Made by a program: the position numbers and the translations under genes. The notes under the pieces were generated by a model. That model was not told where the DNA came from and did not search any database. It was given only the letters and a program-made list of their open reading frames with translations. A stretch of 64,000 nt of DNA from the NCBI GenBank assembly GCA_045532295.1, contig JAZSFP010000007.1, positions 124,001 to 188,000 of the forward strand, written 5' to 3'. The DNA is from UBA10677 sp045532295 (lineage in GTDB: Bacteria > Bacillota > Clostridia > Christensenellales > Pumilibacteraceae). This document shows, one piece after another, positions 7,722 to 15,575 of the stretch; the stretch's first letter is position 1; every line of letters starts with the position of its first letter.

Positions 7722-9467
7722 ATGAAAGAAGTTACTTTAAAAATCAATGATATATCCGTAACCGTACCTGAGGGTACTCGTATTCTTGACGCTTGCCGTA
7801 CTGCAGGCTTTAACGTACCCACCCTTTGCTACTATAAGGACCTCTGCAACGAAGGTAGTTGCCGTGTGTGCGTAGTAGAAGTTAAGGGAGCAAGAAGCCT
7901 CGTAGCAAGTTGCTCGGCAGTAGTAAGCGAAGGTATGGAAGTTTACACCAAAACGCCTAAGGTTATTAAGGCTCGTAAAACTACGATTGAACTTATCCTT
8001 TCTAACCACGAAAAGAAGTGTCTTTCCTGCGTAAGAAGTGGAAACTGCGAACTTCAAAAACTTTCTAAAGAATACGGTTGCGACGAGTGCGCGTACGTAG
8101 GAGAGAAGACTGCCGTTCTTCCCGAACTTCCCAACGCATACCTCGTTCGTGATAACAGCAAGTGTATTCTTTGCCGTCGTTGCGTAGCGGCTTGTAGCAA
8201 AATCCAGAGCGTTGGCGTTATCGGTGCTAACTTCCGTGGATTTAATACTACCATCGGTTGCGCTTTCGAGCGTCCCCTTGGCGCTGTTGACTGCGTTGCT
8301 TGTGGACAGTGTATCAACGTTTGTCCCGTAGGCGCACTTACCGAGAAGGACGATACCGATATCGTTCTTGAGGCAATCCAAGACCCCACCAAGACAGTTA
8401 TCGTAGGTACTGCTCCTGCGGTTAGAGTTGCTCTTGGAGAAGAATTTGGTATGCCTATCGGTACTGACAGTGAGGGTAAAATGGTTGCCGCTCTTCGTAG
8501 AATCGGCTTTGACAAGGTTTTCGACGTAAATATGACCGCAGACCTTACCATTATGGAAGAGGGTACCGAGTTCCTTGGAAGACTTCAAGACAAGGACGCA
8601 GCCCTTCCTATGATTACCAGTTGTAGCCCCGGTTGGATTCGCTTTATCGAGTTTAATTATCCCGAACTCCTTCCTCATCTTTCTACCTGTAAGTCTCCCC
8701 AACAAATGTTTGGCGCAGTAATCAAGACTTACTATGCTGAGAAGTTCAACCTTGATCCTAAGGATATCGTAGTAGTAACCGCAATGCCCTGTACCGCAAA
8801 GAAGACTGAAATCTTCCGTGAAGATCAGAACGCAAGCGGATATCCTGACGTTGACGTAGTTCTTACTACCCGTGAAGTTGCTCGTCTTATTAAGCGTCTT
8901 GGTATCAACTATACCGCTCTTCCCGACGAGCAGTTTGACGCTCCTCTTGGCGAGTCGTCTTCGGCAGGTTTCCTCTTCGGTACTACTGGTGGCGTTATGG
9001 AAGCAGCGCTCCGTACCGTATACGAAAAGGTTGTAGGTGAGCCTGCTCCTTCTCTTGACTTCAAGAAAGTAAGAGGCGTTAAGGGAATTAAGAGCGCAGT
9101 TCTTGACCTTAACGGAACGAAAGTTAAGATTGCAGTTGCTCATACTCTTGCAAACGCAAGAAAACTCCTTGAGGAAATCAAGGCAGGTAAGAGCGATTAC
9201 CAGTTCATCGAGATTATGACTTGCCCCGGCGGTTGCGTAAACGGCGGTGGACAGCCTATCGTTTCGTCTGAACTTATCAACGCTGGCGTTGACGTAAAAG
9301 TTCTTCGCGCAGGCGCAATCTATAAGGCTGATAAGAAATCTAAGTTGAGAACCAGCCACGAGAACCCCGTAGTTAAGATGCTCTACAAGGACTACTTCGG
9401 CGAACCCAACAGCCATAAGGCTCACAAGATTCTTCATACCTCTTACAAGAAAAGAGAGAAGATGTAA
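7722..9467 (+). CDS. hydA: [FeFe]-hydrogenase catalytic subunit HydA
   Basis: A 581-residue catalytic subunit. It has a plant-type 2Fe-2S domain (Cys36, 47, 50, 64), a His-Cys3 4Fe-4S site (His96, Cys100, 103, 109), two further 4Fe-4S motifs (148-158 and 191-201), and the H domain. The three H-cluster signatures are TSCSPGW (299-305), MPCTAK (355-360) and TCPGGCVNGGGQP (500-512). It reduces protons or oxidises H2 in the cytoplasm and passes electrons to HydB and HydC. Its start codon is 13 bases after hydB and it has an AGAGGTG ribosome site. The operon's terminator follows at once. Maturases HydE, HydF and HydG are not in the window. Confidence 0.96.
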   Translation: MKEVTLKINDISVTVPEGTRILDACRTAGFNVPTLCYYKDLCNEGSCRVCVVEVKGARSLVASCSAVVSEGMEVYTKTPKVIKARKTTIELILSNHEKKCLSCVRSGNCELQKLSKEYGCDECAYVGEKTAVLPELPNAYLVRDNSKCILCRRCVAACSKIQSVGVIGANFRGFNTTIGCAFERPLGAVDCVACGQCINVCPVGALTEKDDTDIVLEAIQDPTKTVIVGTAPAVRVALGEEFGMPIGTDSEGKMVAALRRIGFDKVFDVNMTADLTIMEEGTEFLGRLQDKDAALPMITSCSPGWIRFIEFNYPELLPHLSTCKSPQQMFGAVIKTYYAEKFNLDPKDIVVVTAMPCTAKKTEIFREDQNASGYPDVDVVLTTREVARLIKRLGINYTALPDEQFDAPLGESSSAGFLFGTTGGVMEAALRTVYEKVVGEPAPSLDFKKVRGVKGIKSAVLDLNGTKVKIAVAHTLANARKLLEEIKAGKSDYQFIEIMTCPGGCVNGGGQPIVSSELINAGVDVKVLRAGAIYKADKKSKLRTSHENPVVKMLYKDYFGEPNSHKAHKILHTSYKKREKM

Positions 9468-9491
9468 TCTTTAATACGATTATTTACCGAG

Positions 9492-9525
9492 TAAGGACGG
9501 TTGCAAATGCAATCGTCCTTATTTT
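9492..9525 (+). terminator. Terminator of the hydrogenase operon
   Basis: TAAGGACG and CGTCCTTA arms, with an inner TTGCA/TGCAA pair, form a hairpin followed by TTTT. It lies 25 bases after the hydA stop. Confidence 0.8.
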
Positions 9526-9539
9526 CTTGCTCTATTTAC

Positions 9540-9568
9540 TTGCAAAAATTCGCATATTGTAGTATACT
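9540..9568 (+). promoter_or_regulatory. Promoter of the yggS-sepF-lspA-rluD group
   Basis: TTGCAA at 9540-9545 and TATACT at 9563-9568 are 17 bases apart, a good sigma-A match. The predicted start of transcription is near 9575. Confidence 0.7.
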
Positions 9569-9606
9569 ATATATGTAGATTTATGCAATTTAAAAGGTGC
9601 GCGCTT

Positions 9607-10272
9607 ATGAAAGAAAAAATTAGCGAGATAAAAAAGCGTATTGATGCGGTTAAAAAAGAGAACGGGCTTACTCAAGAAGTTACGATTGTCGCTGCAAGTA
9701 AGATGGTTTCTGCGGAAAAATTAAACCTTTTAAAAGAGTGCGGAATTACTGTTTGCGGAGAGAACAGAGTACAGGAATTGCTCGAAAAATTTGATAACGT
9801 ATGCGGAATTTCGTGGCATTTGATAGGTTCGCTTCAAACTAACAAGGTCAAATATATTATTGATAAAGTTGATTTAATTCACTCGGTTGACCGCCCCTCG
9901 CTTGCAGATGAAATTGACAAACAAGCAAGAAAGAGGGGAAAGGTTATGGACGTGCTCGTCGAGATAAATACGGGCGAAGAGGAAAGTAAGAGTGGCGTAA
10001 TGCCGGATAAGGTTTTTGAACTTATGGAGTATGTTAAAAGTAAGCCTAATCTTTCGCTTAAGGGTGTTATGGGAGTATTTCCCGTAGGCGCGGACGATAT
10101 CCTTTATCAAAAACTCCAAGAAATTTTCATCGAGGCAAAGAAGAGATATGGAGTAACTATTCTTTCTTCGGGGATGAGTGGAGATTACGAAAAAGCAGTA
10201 AAATACGGCTCGACGATGGTACGTATAGGAAGTGGCATTTTCGGGCAAAGAAATTATACGCAGAGGAACTGA
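9607..10272 (+). CDS. YggS/YlmE-family PLP-binding protein
   Basis: A 221-residue PLP-homeostasis protein of the YggS/PROSC (YlmE) family. The PLP lysine is in AASKMV (about residues 26-31), followed by GENRVQEL near 49-56, WHLIGSLQTNK near 71-81 and the C-terminal SSGMSGDYEKAVKYGSTMVRIG stretch near 184-205, split here by its known phosphate-binding part. I start it at 9607 because AAAGGTG lies seven bases before; the in-frame ATG at 9583 has no ribosome site. The family binds PLP without a known enzyme activity. It stands directly before sepF, the standard Gram-positive ylm arrangement. Confidence 0.9.
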   Translation: MKEKISEIKKRIDAVKKENGLTQEVTIVAASKMVSAEKLNLLKECGITVCGENRVQELLEKFDNVCGISWHLIGSLQTNKVKYIIDKVDLIHSVDRPSLADEIDKQARKRGKVMDVLVEINTGEEESKSGVMPDKVFELMEYVKSKPNLSLKGVMGVFPVGADDILYQKLQEIFIEAKKRYGVTILSSGMSGDYEKAVKYGSTMVRIGSGIFGQRNYTQRN

Positions 10273-10276
10273 AATT

Positions 10277-10747
10277 ATGGGAAAATTCAGCGATTACTTC
10301 CGCAGAAAAGCGGACGGAGAACAAAGTGAAAATTCGTATGGCGACGAGTACGGCTACTACGAGGACGAGCACGGCGAGGCGTACACCGGTAGGCTTCGCG
10401 ATTACGCTACGCGTACTGCTCCTCAACAAAGCCAGCCTGCGCCCCAGCCCCAACCCCAGCAAAACGCTACGGATACTGCGAGGGCTATGCAGAATTTTAT
10501 GGTGTACGAGCCTCGTAACGCCGACGACGTTCAAACTCTTATTGACTTTCTTAAGAGAAAAGAGTCGGCAATCATCAACCTTGACAACGTAGAACCTGAG
10601 ATATCGCAACGCGTTCTTGACTTCGTTAGTGGCGCAATTTACGCCCTTAACGGTAGCGTTCATAGAATATCGGGCAATATTTTCTTGCTTTCTCCCGAGG
10701 GCGTTGGTATCACGGGGATGGTAGATAACGGTGGTAATAATCAATGA
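10277..10747 (+). CDS. sepF: Cell division protein SepF
   Basis: A 156-residue SepF. The short N-terminal helix (MGKFSDYFRRKA) is the membrane-binding amphipathic segment. A linker rich in Gln, Pro and acidic residues (about 15-75) precedes the conserved domain, which includes FMVYEPRNADDVQTLIDFL near 75-94, VEPEISQRVLDF near 112-123 and the GNIFLLSPEG near 139-148. SepF tethers FtsZ filaments to the membrane at the septum. I start it at the ATG at 10277, after GAGGAAC, not the longer in-frame codon. Its stop overlaps the lspA start by four bases (ATGA). Confidence 0.92.
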   Translation: MGKFSDYFRRKADGEQSENSYGDEYGYYEDEHGEAYTGRLRDYATRTAPQQSQPAPQPQPQQNATDTARAMQNFMVYEPRNADDVQTLIDFLKRKESAIINLDNVEPEISQRVLDFVSGAIYALNGSVHRISGNIFLLSPEGVGITGMVDNGGNNQ

Positions 10748-11400
10748 AAGAGAAAATAGTGGCATTTTTTAAAGCCGTTTGGGAATATATCAAAACGGCA
10801 AAAATAGAATTAATCGTCCTCGTGGGTTCGTTAATTTTAGACCTCGTTTCAAAAGCGCTCGTCGTAAATTTTATCGAACTTTACGACACGGTTACGATTA
10901 TTCCTAACTTTCTTAACTTTACCTATATCCGAAACTATAACGCGGCGTTTGGCTCTGCGTTCGGTCTTGATAAACTTTTAGGACAGGACGGCGTTCGCAT
11001 AGCGTTCGTAATTATAACGCTCGTTGCCGTTGCGTTCTTTGGGTACTTTATGGTAAAGAGTAAGGGCGGTCATATCATTAACCGTCTTGCGTTTGCTCTC
11101 ATTATCGGTGGCGCGCTTGGAAACCTTTACGATAGAATATTCATAGGATACGTTCGTGATTTTGTAGAAATAGTGTACTTCGGTCTTACTATTTTTGGTT
11201 CAAAATCTTTTGCCGTGTTTAATATAGCCGACGCTGCTCTTTGCATAGGAGTAGGACTATTTATCGTTTATTACATTTTTCTCTACAAAGAAGAAAAGCC
11301 CGAAAAGACAGGCGAAATGGTAGTAGATGATAAAAAAGAAGAACCTTCTGTTGAAGTTCGAAAAGTGGAAGATAATGATGGAACTGACCTTCAAAACTGA
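10744..11400 (+). CDS. lspA: Lipoprotein signal peptidase LspA
   Basis: A 218-residue signal peptidase II that cleaves the signal peptide of lipidated prolipoproteins in the membrane. Four hydrophobic segments are visible (about 22-40, 85-105, 113-128, 155-178). The catalytic aspartates are Asp139 (GYVRDF) and Asp163 (FNIADA), and NYNAAFG near 64-70 is the conserved loop. It has about 40 extra C-terminal residues rich in Glu, Lys and Asp (from about 180), longer than usual for the family. It overlaps sepF by four bases, and its end overlaps the start of rluD. Confidence 0.93.
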   Translation: MKEKIVAFFKAVWEYIKTAKIELIVLVGSLILDLVSKALVVNFIELYDTVTIIPNFLNFTYIRNYNAAFGSAFGLDKLLGQDGVRIAFVIITLVAVAFFGYFMVKSKGGHIINRLAFALIIGGALGNLYDRIFIGYVRDFVEIVYFGLTIFGSKSFAVFNIADAALCIGVGLFIVYYIFLYKEEKPEKTGEMVVDDKKEEPSVEVRKVEDNDGTDLQN

Positions 11401-12319
11401 CAAGGCGGGTAGGCTTGACCTTATAATTTGTGAAAACACGGATTTTACCCGTTCGCACGTTAAACAACTCGTTGAAAAAGAGTGCGTTCTCGTAAACGGC
11501 GTCTTTCCAAAAAAGAGCGGACAAGCAATCAAATTAGGCGACGAAATATCAATATCCGTTCCCGATGCCGTAGAGAAAATTGAAAAAAAAGATATTCCCG
11601 TAACTATTTTGTATGAGGATAAAGATATAGCGGTAATAAATAAACCCCAAGGTCTTACCGTTCATCCTGCGGGTGGAAATTATACGGATACGCTCGTAAA
11701 CGCGTTAATGTTTCATCTTGACAGTTTGTCGGGTATAAACGGAGAAATTCGCCCAGGCATCGTTCATAGACTTGATAAGGATACATCGGGCGTAATGATA
11801 ATCGCGAAAAACGATACTGCTCACCTATCCTTGTCAACTCAAATAGCAGAAAGAAAGGTTATTAAGGAATACGTTGCTTTGCTTGAAGGAAACTTAAAAA
11901 ATGATAGCGGAACGGTTAATCAGCCCATAGGTCGTTCGCCTAAGGATAGAAAACTTATGGCGATTGTAAAGACGGGAAGAGAGGCGATTACCGATTATCA
12001 AGTTTTAACGCGTTTTAACGAAAATTGTTTCGTTAAATTCAGAATTCATACGGGTAGAACTCATCAAATAAGAGTTCATGCAAAATATCTTGGACATCCT
12101 GTCGTTGGTGACAAATCGTATGGATACAAAAAACAAAAATTCGCTTTAGACGGTCAACTTCTTCACGCCTATCGTTTGACGGTAAAACACCCAACAAGCG
12201 GAGAAGAAATGACTTTTACTGCGCCCATTCCAGAGTATTTTATCGAAGTATATAATACGCTTGCAAATAAGAGTGGTTTGGACGCGTTTTCCTACGACGC
12301 ATTTAAAAATAATGTATAA
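11378..12319 (+). CDS. rluD: RluA/RluD-family 23S rRNA pseudouridine synthase
   Basis: A 313-residue pseudouridine synthase. An N-terminal S4 RNA-binding domain (about 10-65, SHVKQLVEKECVLVNG) precedes the catalytic domain with the HRLDKDTSG motif (catalytic Asp133) and RTHQIRVHAKYLGHPVVGD near 230-248. The ATGs at 11375 and 11378 are both possible; the site GTGGAAG fits 11378 better, and an upstream in-frame ATG at 11327 would run deep into lspA. The start lies inside the lspA coding end. The family converts uridines in large-subunit rRNA. Which member (RluD or RluC) is uncertain, though position after lspA matches ylyB/rluD of Bacillus. Confidence 0.88.
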   Translation: MELTFKTDKAGRLDLIICENTDFTRSHVKQLVEKECVLVNGVFPKKSGQAIKLGDEISISVPDAVEKIEKKDIPVTILYEDKDIAVINKPQGLTVHPAGGNYTDTLVNALMFHLDSLSGINGEIRPGIVHRLDKDTSGVMIIAKNDTAHLSLSTQIAERKVIKEYVALLEGNLKNDSGTVNQPIGRSPKDRKLMAIVKTGREAITDYQVLTRFNENCFVKFRIHTGRTHQIRVHAKYLGHPVVGDKSYGYKKQKFALDGQLLHAYRLTVKHPTSGEEMTFTAPIPEYFIEVYNTLANKSGLDAFSYDAFKNNV

Positions 12320-12324
12320 AATCG

Positions 12325-12353
12325 TTGACAAAACTACGGAAATGGTGTACAAT
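12325..12353 (+). promoter_or_regulatory. Sigma-A promoter for the small membrane protein gene
   Basis: A perfect TTGACA (12325-12330) is followed after 17 bases by TACAAT (12348-12353). The leader contains a seven-base inverted repeat, TCGAACG and CGTTCGA (12399-12416), just before the ribosome site, which could affect translation. Confidence 0.75.
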
Positions 12354-12435
12354 TATGTGTGGTAGGAAAGAATTTTACCTATAATTATGCTTTAAAAATC
12401 GAACGGAATCGTTCGAGATGAATTAGGAGTTAGCA

Positions 12436-12768
12436 ATGGCAGAAAAGAAAAATGCAATAGCCCGTTATTTTGAAAACTTCGGTTTAAAACAAATTTGCGA
12501 TATAATGATGATACTCGGCGCAGTATTGCTTATCGTTGGACTTTTCGTATCTATCGCATCGGTAGTAGCATCTGAAATTATTCTTGGCATCGGTCTTGGA
12601 ATTTATATTATCGCTTGTATTCTTGCGTTAGTAAGTACCGTAAAGGTTCTTCTTTCCAAGATTAACCATCGTTCTCCTGAATATAAGAGAGCAATCACGA
12701 ACACCGTTATTATGGGCGTAATCCTTGCTCTTGCAATATTTGGATTCGTATTCTTGCTCGTAGCGTAA
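12436..12768 (+). CDS. Small integral membrane protein, unknown
   Basis: A 110-residue protein I do not recognise. A short charged N-terminus (MAEKKNAIARYFENFGLK) is followed by three hydrophobic segments at about residues 20-42, 46-68 and 88-110, so it is almost entirely membrane-embedded. It has an AGGAG ribosome site and its own strong promoter (12325-12353), so it is probably expressed alone. An AGAGCGCTCT palindrome (12768-12777) overlaps its stop codon. It is followed by the AraC-type regulator, which might or might not belong to the same transcript. No function can be given. Confidence 0.6.
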   Translation: MAEKKNAIARYFENFGLKQICDIMMILGAVLLIVGLFVSIASVVASEIILGIGLGIYIIACILALVSTVKVLLSKINHRSPEYKRAITNTVIMGVILALAIFGFVFLLVA

Positions 12769-12879
12769 GAGCGCTCTACACAAACGATTAAATAAAGGGA
12801 TTTTAACCATTAAGTGAAGGACAGAAGTAAGTAAAGGAAGAAATTGCAAATCGAATAAAATTTTTTTGGAGATGCAATT

Positions 12880-13707
12880 ATGGATAGTCCTAACTTTAGG
12901 GAAATGAAGTTACAAACCCGTCGTAAAATCGCAACTGAACTTGCTGAAAATACTGATTACTTTGGTGTAAAAAAAGAAACGGAGTCGGCTTTTATTCGTA
13001 CGGAGCCGTATGTTATGTTTTACGCAATTCTTAAGGGTTGCGCATCTTTTACAATCGGCGAATTAACTTTTGACGCCGCCTCTCCCTCGGTAGTGCCTAT
13101 AAACGCCTTTGAACTTCATAACTATACTCCTAACGCAGGTTGCGAGGCGTATTCGATTTTAGTCGGCGGAGATTATTTGTCCGACTTTACCGAGAGAGAA
13201 GAAGGTTTTGAATTTGTTTCAAATATTGAAAACGGCAAAGTTCAAACTGAAATTTTTGAATACGCTAAAAAACTCGTAAAAGACGAAAAGGATTACGACT
13301 ATTACGAGAAAAAGGCTAATATTTACCATATTGTTAGTCGCATCAAAGGTGGTGGTTTCATAAGAAAGGTAGAACGCTCTACGAACGCTAAAGTTTCTGC
13401 TATGATACGCTACATTTACGATAATTCGGAAAAGCCCATTTCTCTTAAGACTTTAGCAAACGAGTTTGGTTACGTGCCCATGACCGTATCGCATATCTTC
13501 AGTAAAAATATAGGTAAAGACCTTCGCCGTTTTGTAAACGAAATCCGCATTAGAAAAGCGCATTACGAATTACTTAACAAGAAGAACGCAAGAAAGCCTT
13601 TATCGGACATTGCAAAATCTTGTGGGTTTAATAGCGTAGCAACTTTCCATAGAATTTACAAAGAATATTACGGTTGCTCCCCCAGAGAAAATACTAATAA
13701 AAATTAA
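12880..13707 (+). CDS. AraC-family transcriptional regulator
   Basis: A 275-residue protein with an N-terminal cupin-like sensory part (about 25-110, including the VPINAFELHNYTP stretch near 69-81) and a C-terminal AraC helix-turn-helix pair (about 172-272). The first helix-turn-helix contains SLKTLANEFGYVPMTVSHIF and the second LSDIAKSCGFNSVATFHRIYKE, then YYGCSPRE, the usual family ending. A ligand, perhaps a sugar, presumably binds the cupin. The ribosome site is TTGGAGATG. No target gene is evident beside it: the neighbours are a small membrane protein and the convergent RqcH gene. Confidence 0.88.
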   Translation: MDSPNFREMKLQTRRKIATELAENTDYFGVKKETESAFIRTEPYVMFYAILKGCASFTIGELTFDAASPSVVPINAFELHNYTPNAGCEAYSILVGGDYLSDFTEREEGFEFVSNIENGKVQTEIFEYAKKLVKDEKDYDYYEKKANIYHIVSRIKGGGFIRKVERSTNAKVSAMIRYIYDNSEKPISLKTLANEFGYVPMTVSHIFSKNIGKDLRRFVNEIRIRKAHYELLNKKNARKPLSDIAKSCGFNSVATFHRIYKEYYGCSPRENTNKN

Positions 13708-13716
13708 TAAATAGTT

Positions 13717-13746
13717 AAAACGGAGGTATACGTGTACCTCCGTTTT
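13717..13746. terminator. Bidirectional terminator between araC-type gene and rqcH
   Basis: AAAACGGAGGTA and TACCTCCGTTTT arms with a six-base loop, flanked by A-rich and T-rich runs on each side, can stop both convergent transcripts. Confidence 0.85.
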
Positions 13747-13753
13747 TGTTATT

Positions 13754-15445
13754 CTATGGTTTTTGTGGCGTTACGTTCACGGTTTGTTGATGAGTATAAA
13801 TAACCTTTCCAAGCGGTGCGCCCGACGGCTTTTTAACGAACTTTACGAGAGTGTAGTCAACCGGTACGTTTGCAGACATACTTGCTTTTGAGTAAAAAGC
13901 AGTGTAACTTGCAACTTTGTTAATAGTATCTTGCGGAATATTCGTTCCTTCAATTATAGCGTGTGAACCGTGAATTTTTTGAGTGTGCAACCAAAGCCAA
14001 CCGCCTTCGCTATTTCTTACGAGATTATCGTTTTGAAGATTGTTTCGTCCGATTTTTACGGTGTAGCCGTCAACGGAAAGAATATGAGGAAGAGAGGGTT
14101 TGCGTTTTTTCTTTAACGGCGCTTTTCTTATGATTCCCGCATTTTCAAGTTCAATCGCGATTTCAGCAATGACAGCCTCGTCTCCGTCGGCAGAAGAAAG
14201 AGCGTTAAGAATAGTTTCAAAATACTCGTTTTTATCTTCGGTGATCGTAATAATTTCGTTTGATTTTTCGATTGCCGTTTTCTTTTTGTTGTAAGTCTTA
14301 TAATATTTTTGAGCGTTCTTTTGAGGAGAAAGCGTTTCGTCGAGAATAATGGTTCGTTTACTTCCCGTGTAATAATCGTCAACCTCAATTTCACGCATGC
14401 CCTGTTTGATTTTGTAAATATTAGCGGTAATTAGTTCGCCTAAAATTCTATCCTCGTCAAAGTCAGAACTGTCAAGTACCCGCTCACTTAAAATTGCTAA
14501 ACTCTTTTCATTTTTCTTTATCGCGTTTTTAACCGCTAAAATAAGTTTGTCCGTCTTTGCACTACCAACGGTAGTGGTAACTCTTTGTGCGTAGTAAAAA
14601 TTTTGTCCCTCTATGATAGTTGAAACCTTCTTAAATTCGCATTCCATACTTTTGTACGGGCGGTGGAAAAAATCGCTGACCTTATCACCATCAACTTTAA
14701 TGCAAGGAGAGTATTCCTCGTCTGCTTTTTTTACCTCGTCTAAAAACGACTTGGGCGAATTTTTAACGGTGTTTTCATCTGGAGTAAGCGAACCGTAAGC
14801 CCTAAAAACGAGTTCCTTCATAGTGGAAGGAGCGTAACCAAAAATCCCACTCATTAGATGATCTGCAAGTTTTCCACCCTCAAACTTTTGCAGTAGAGCA
14901 GTTACTCCGTCTATATCGTCTGGTGAAATCTTGTTTTCAGGAGCAGGCGGATAAGAGTAAGTAAGCCCGGGAAGAACGGCGTGTTTTTGCGACGCGTCGA
15001 GGCTAATATGTTTAAGACAGTCCGTAATAATTCCTCGCTCGTCTACGAGTACGAGATTTGAATATCTGCCCATCATTTCAGCGTAAAGAATATACTGTTT
15101 TTTGTAGCCAAGTTCGTCAAAAGATTGAATATAAATTCTAAAAATTCTTTCACGAATAACGGTATCAACGTTAGTAATAGTGCCTCCACCGATATGCTTG
15201 CGAAGATGCATTAAAAAAGAAAACGCAGAGAGCGGATTTTCACCACCGTTATCGACGAGCGCAACTCTCGAAGAGGATGACGACACGGATAAAAGAAGAG
15301 CGCGAGGCTTTCTTTCGCCCTTTGGTTTAACGAAAAGAACGACTTCTTCTTTCGTGGGCATACCGATACGCTCAATTTTTCCGTTTGAAAGAACGCTCGA
15401 CAACTCTTTGGCAGTATGAAAATAGGTTAAAGCATCGCTTGGCAC
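13754..15445 (-). CDS. rqcH: NFACT-family ribosome quality control protein RqcH
   Basis: A 563-residue protein of the NFACT (FbpA/Rqc2) family. I start it with the GTG complementary to 15443-15445, giving MPSDALTYFHTAKEL, which matches the family's usual N-terminus; a TTG two codons upstream is the alternative. It has the NFACT-N domain (about 1-190), coiled-coil arms (about 300-440, charged Lys/Glu stretches) and a C-terminal NFACT-R domain with LSVDGYTVKIGRNNLQND and WLWLHTQKIHGSHAII near 460-505. It binds split 60S-like 50S subunits and adds C-terminal alanine tails to stalled peptides. It is divergent from tig. Confidence 0.88.
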   Translation of the reverse strand: MPSDALTYFHTAKELSSVLSNGKIERIGMPTKEEVVLFVKPKGERKPRALLLSVSSSSSRVALVDNGGENPLSAFSFLMHLRKHIGGGTITNVDTVIRERIFRIYIQSFDELGYKKQYILYAEMMGRYSNLVLVDERGIITDCLKHISLDASQKHAVLPGLTYSYPPAPENKISPDDIDGVTALLQKFEGGKLADHLMSGIFGYAPSTMKELVFRAYGSLTPDENTVKNSPKSFLDEVKKADEEYSPCIKVDGDKVSDFFHRPYKSMECEFKKVSTIIEGQNFYYAQRVTTTVGSAKTDKLILAVKNAIKKNEKSLAILSERVLDSSDFDEDRILGELITANIYKIKQGMREIEVDDYYTGSKRTIILDETLSPQKNAQKYYKTYNKKKTAIEKSNEIITITEDKNEYFETILNALSSADGDEAVIAEIAIELENAGIIRKAPLKKKRKPSLPHILSVDGYTVKIGRNNLQNDNLVRNSEGGWLWLHTQKIHGSHAIIEGTNIPQDTINKVASYTAFYSKASMSANVPVDYTLVKFVKKPSGAPLGKVIYTHQQTVNVTPQKP

Positions 15446-15482
15446 GGTCAAAATACCTCTTTTTTGAAAAAATCCTATAAAT

Positions 15483-15512
15483 ATTATAACTGTATTTAAA
15501 TAAACTTGTCAA
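15483..15512 (-). promoter_or_regulatory. Promoter of rqcH, back to back with the tig promoter
   Basis: On the minus strand, TTGACA (complement of 15507-15512) and TATAAT (complement of 15483-15488) are 18 bases apart. Its -35 lies only six bases from the -35 of the divergent tig promoter, so one polymerase or regulator bound here should hinder the other. Confidence 0.7.
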
Positions 15513-15518
15513 TAAAAT

Positions 15519-15547
15519 TTGACAAATCTTTTAGAATTTGTTATTAT
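15519..15547 (+). promoter_or_regulatory. Promoter of tig
   Basis: TTGACA (15519-15524) and TATTAT (15542-15547) are 17 bases apart. Together with the divergent -35 this forms a TTGTCAA/TTGACAA dyad at 15506-15525. Confidence 0.75.
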
Positions 15548-15575
15548 ATACAAGTATCAAATTCGGAGGAACATT

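Noticed and set aside
5390..7822. Long minus-strand frames across hydB and its neighbours
   Set aside because: Cys/Ser-rich antisense sequences without known motifs opposite well-identified genes.
7737..9437. Open frame of 566 codons on the minus strand across hydA
   Set aside because: It mirrors hydA codon use, has no family features and no ribosome site; it is an antisense shadow of a highly biased gene.
9540..9606. Start of yggS at the ATG at 9583
   Set aside because: No ribosome site precedes it, while AAAGGTG lies at the right distance before 9607.
12768..12777. AGAGCGCTCT palindrome as operator of the AraC gene
   Set aside because: It overlaps a stop codon, occurs once and is 102 bases from the gene, so chance is as likely.
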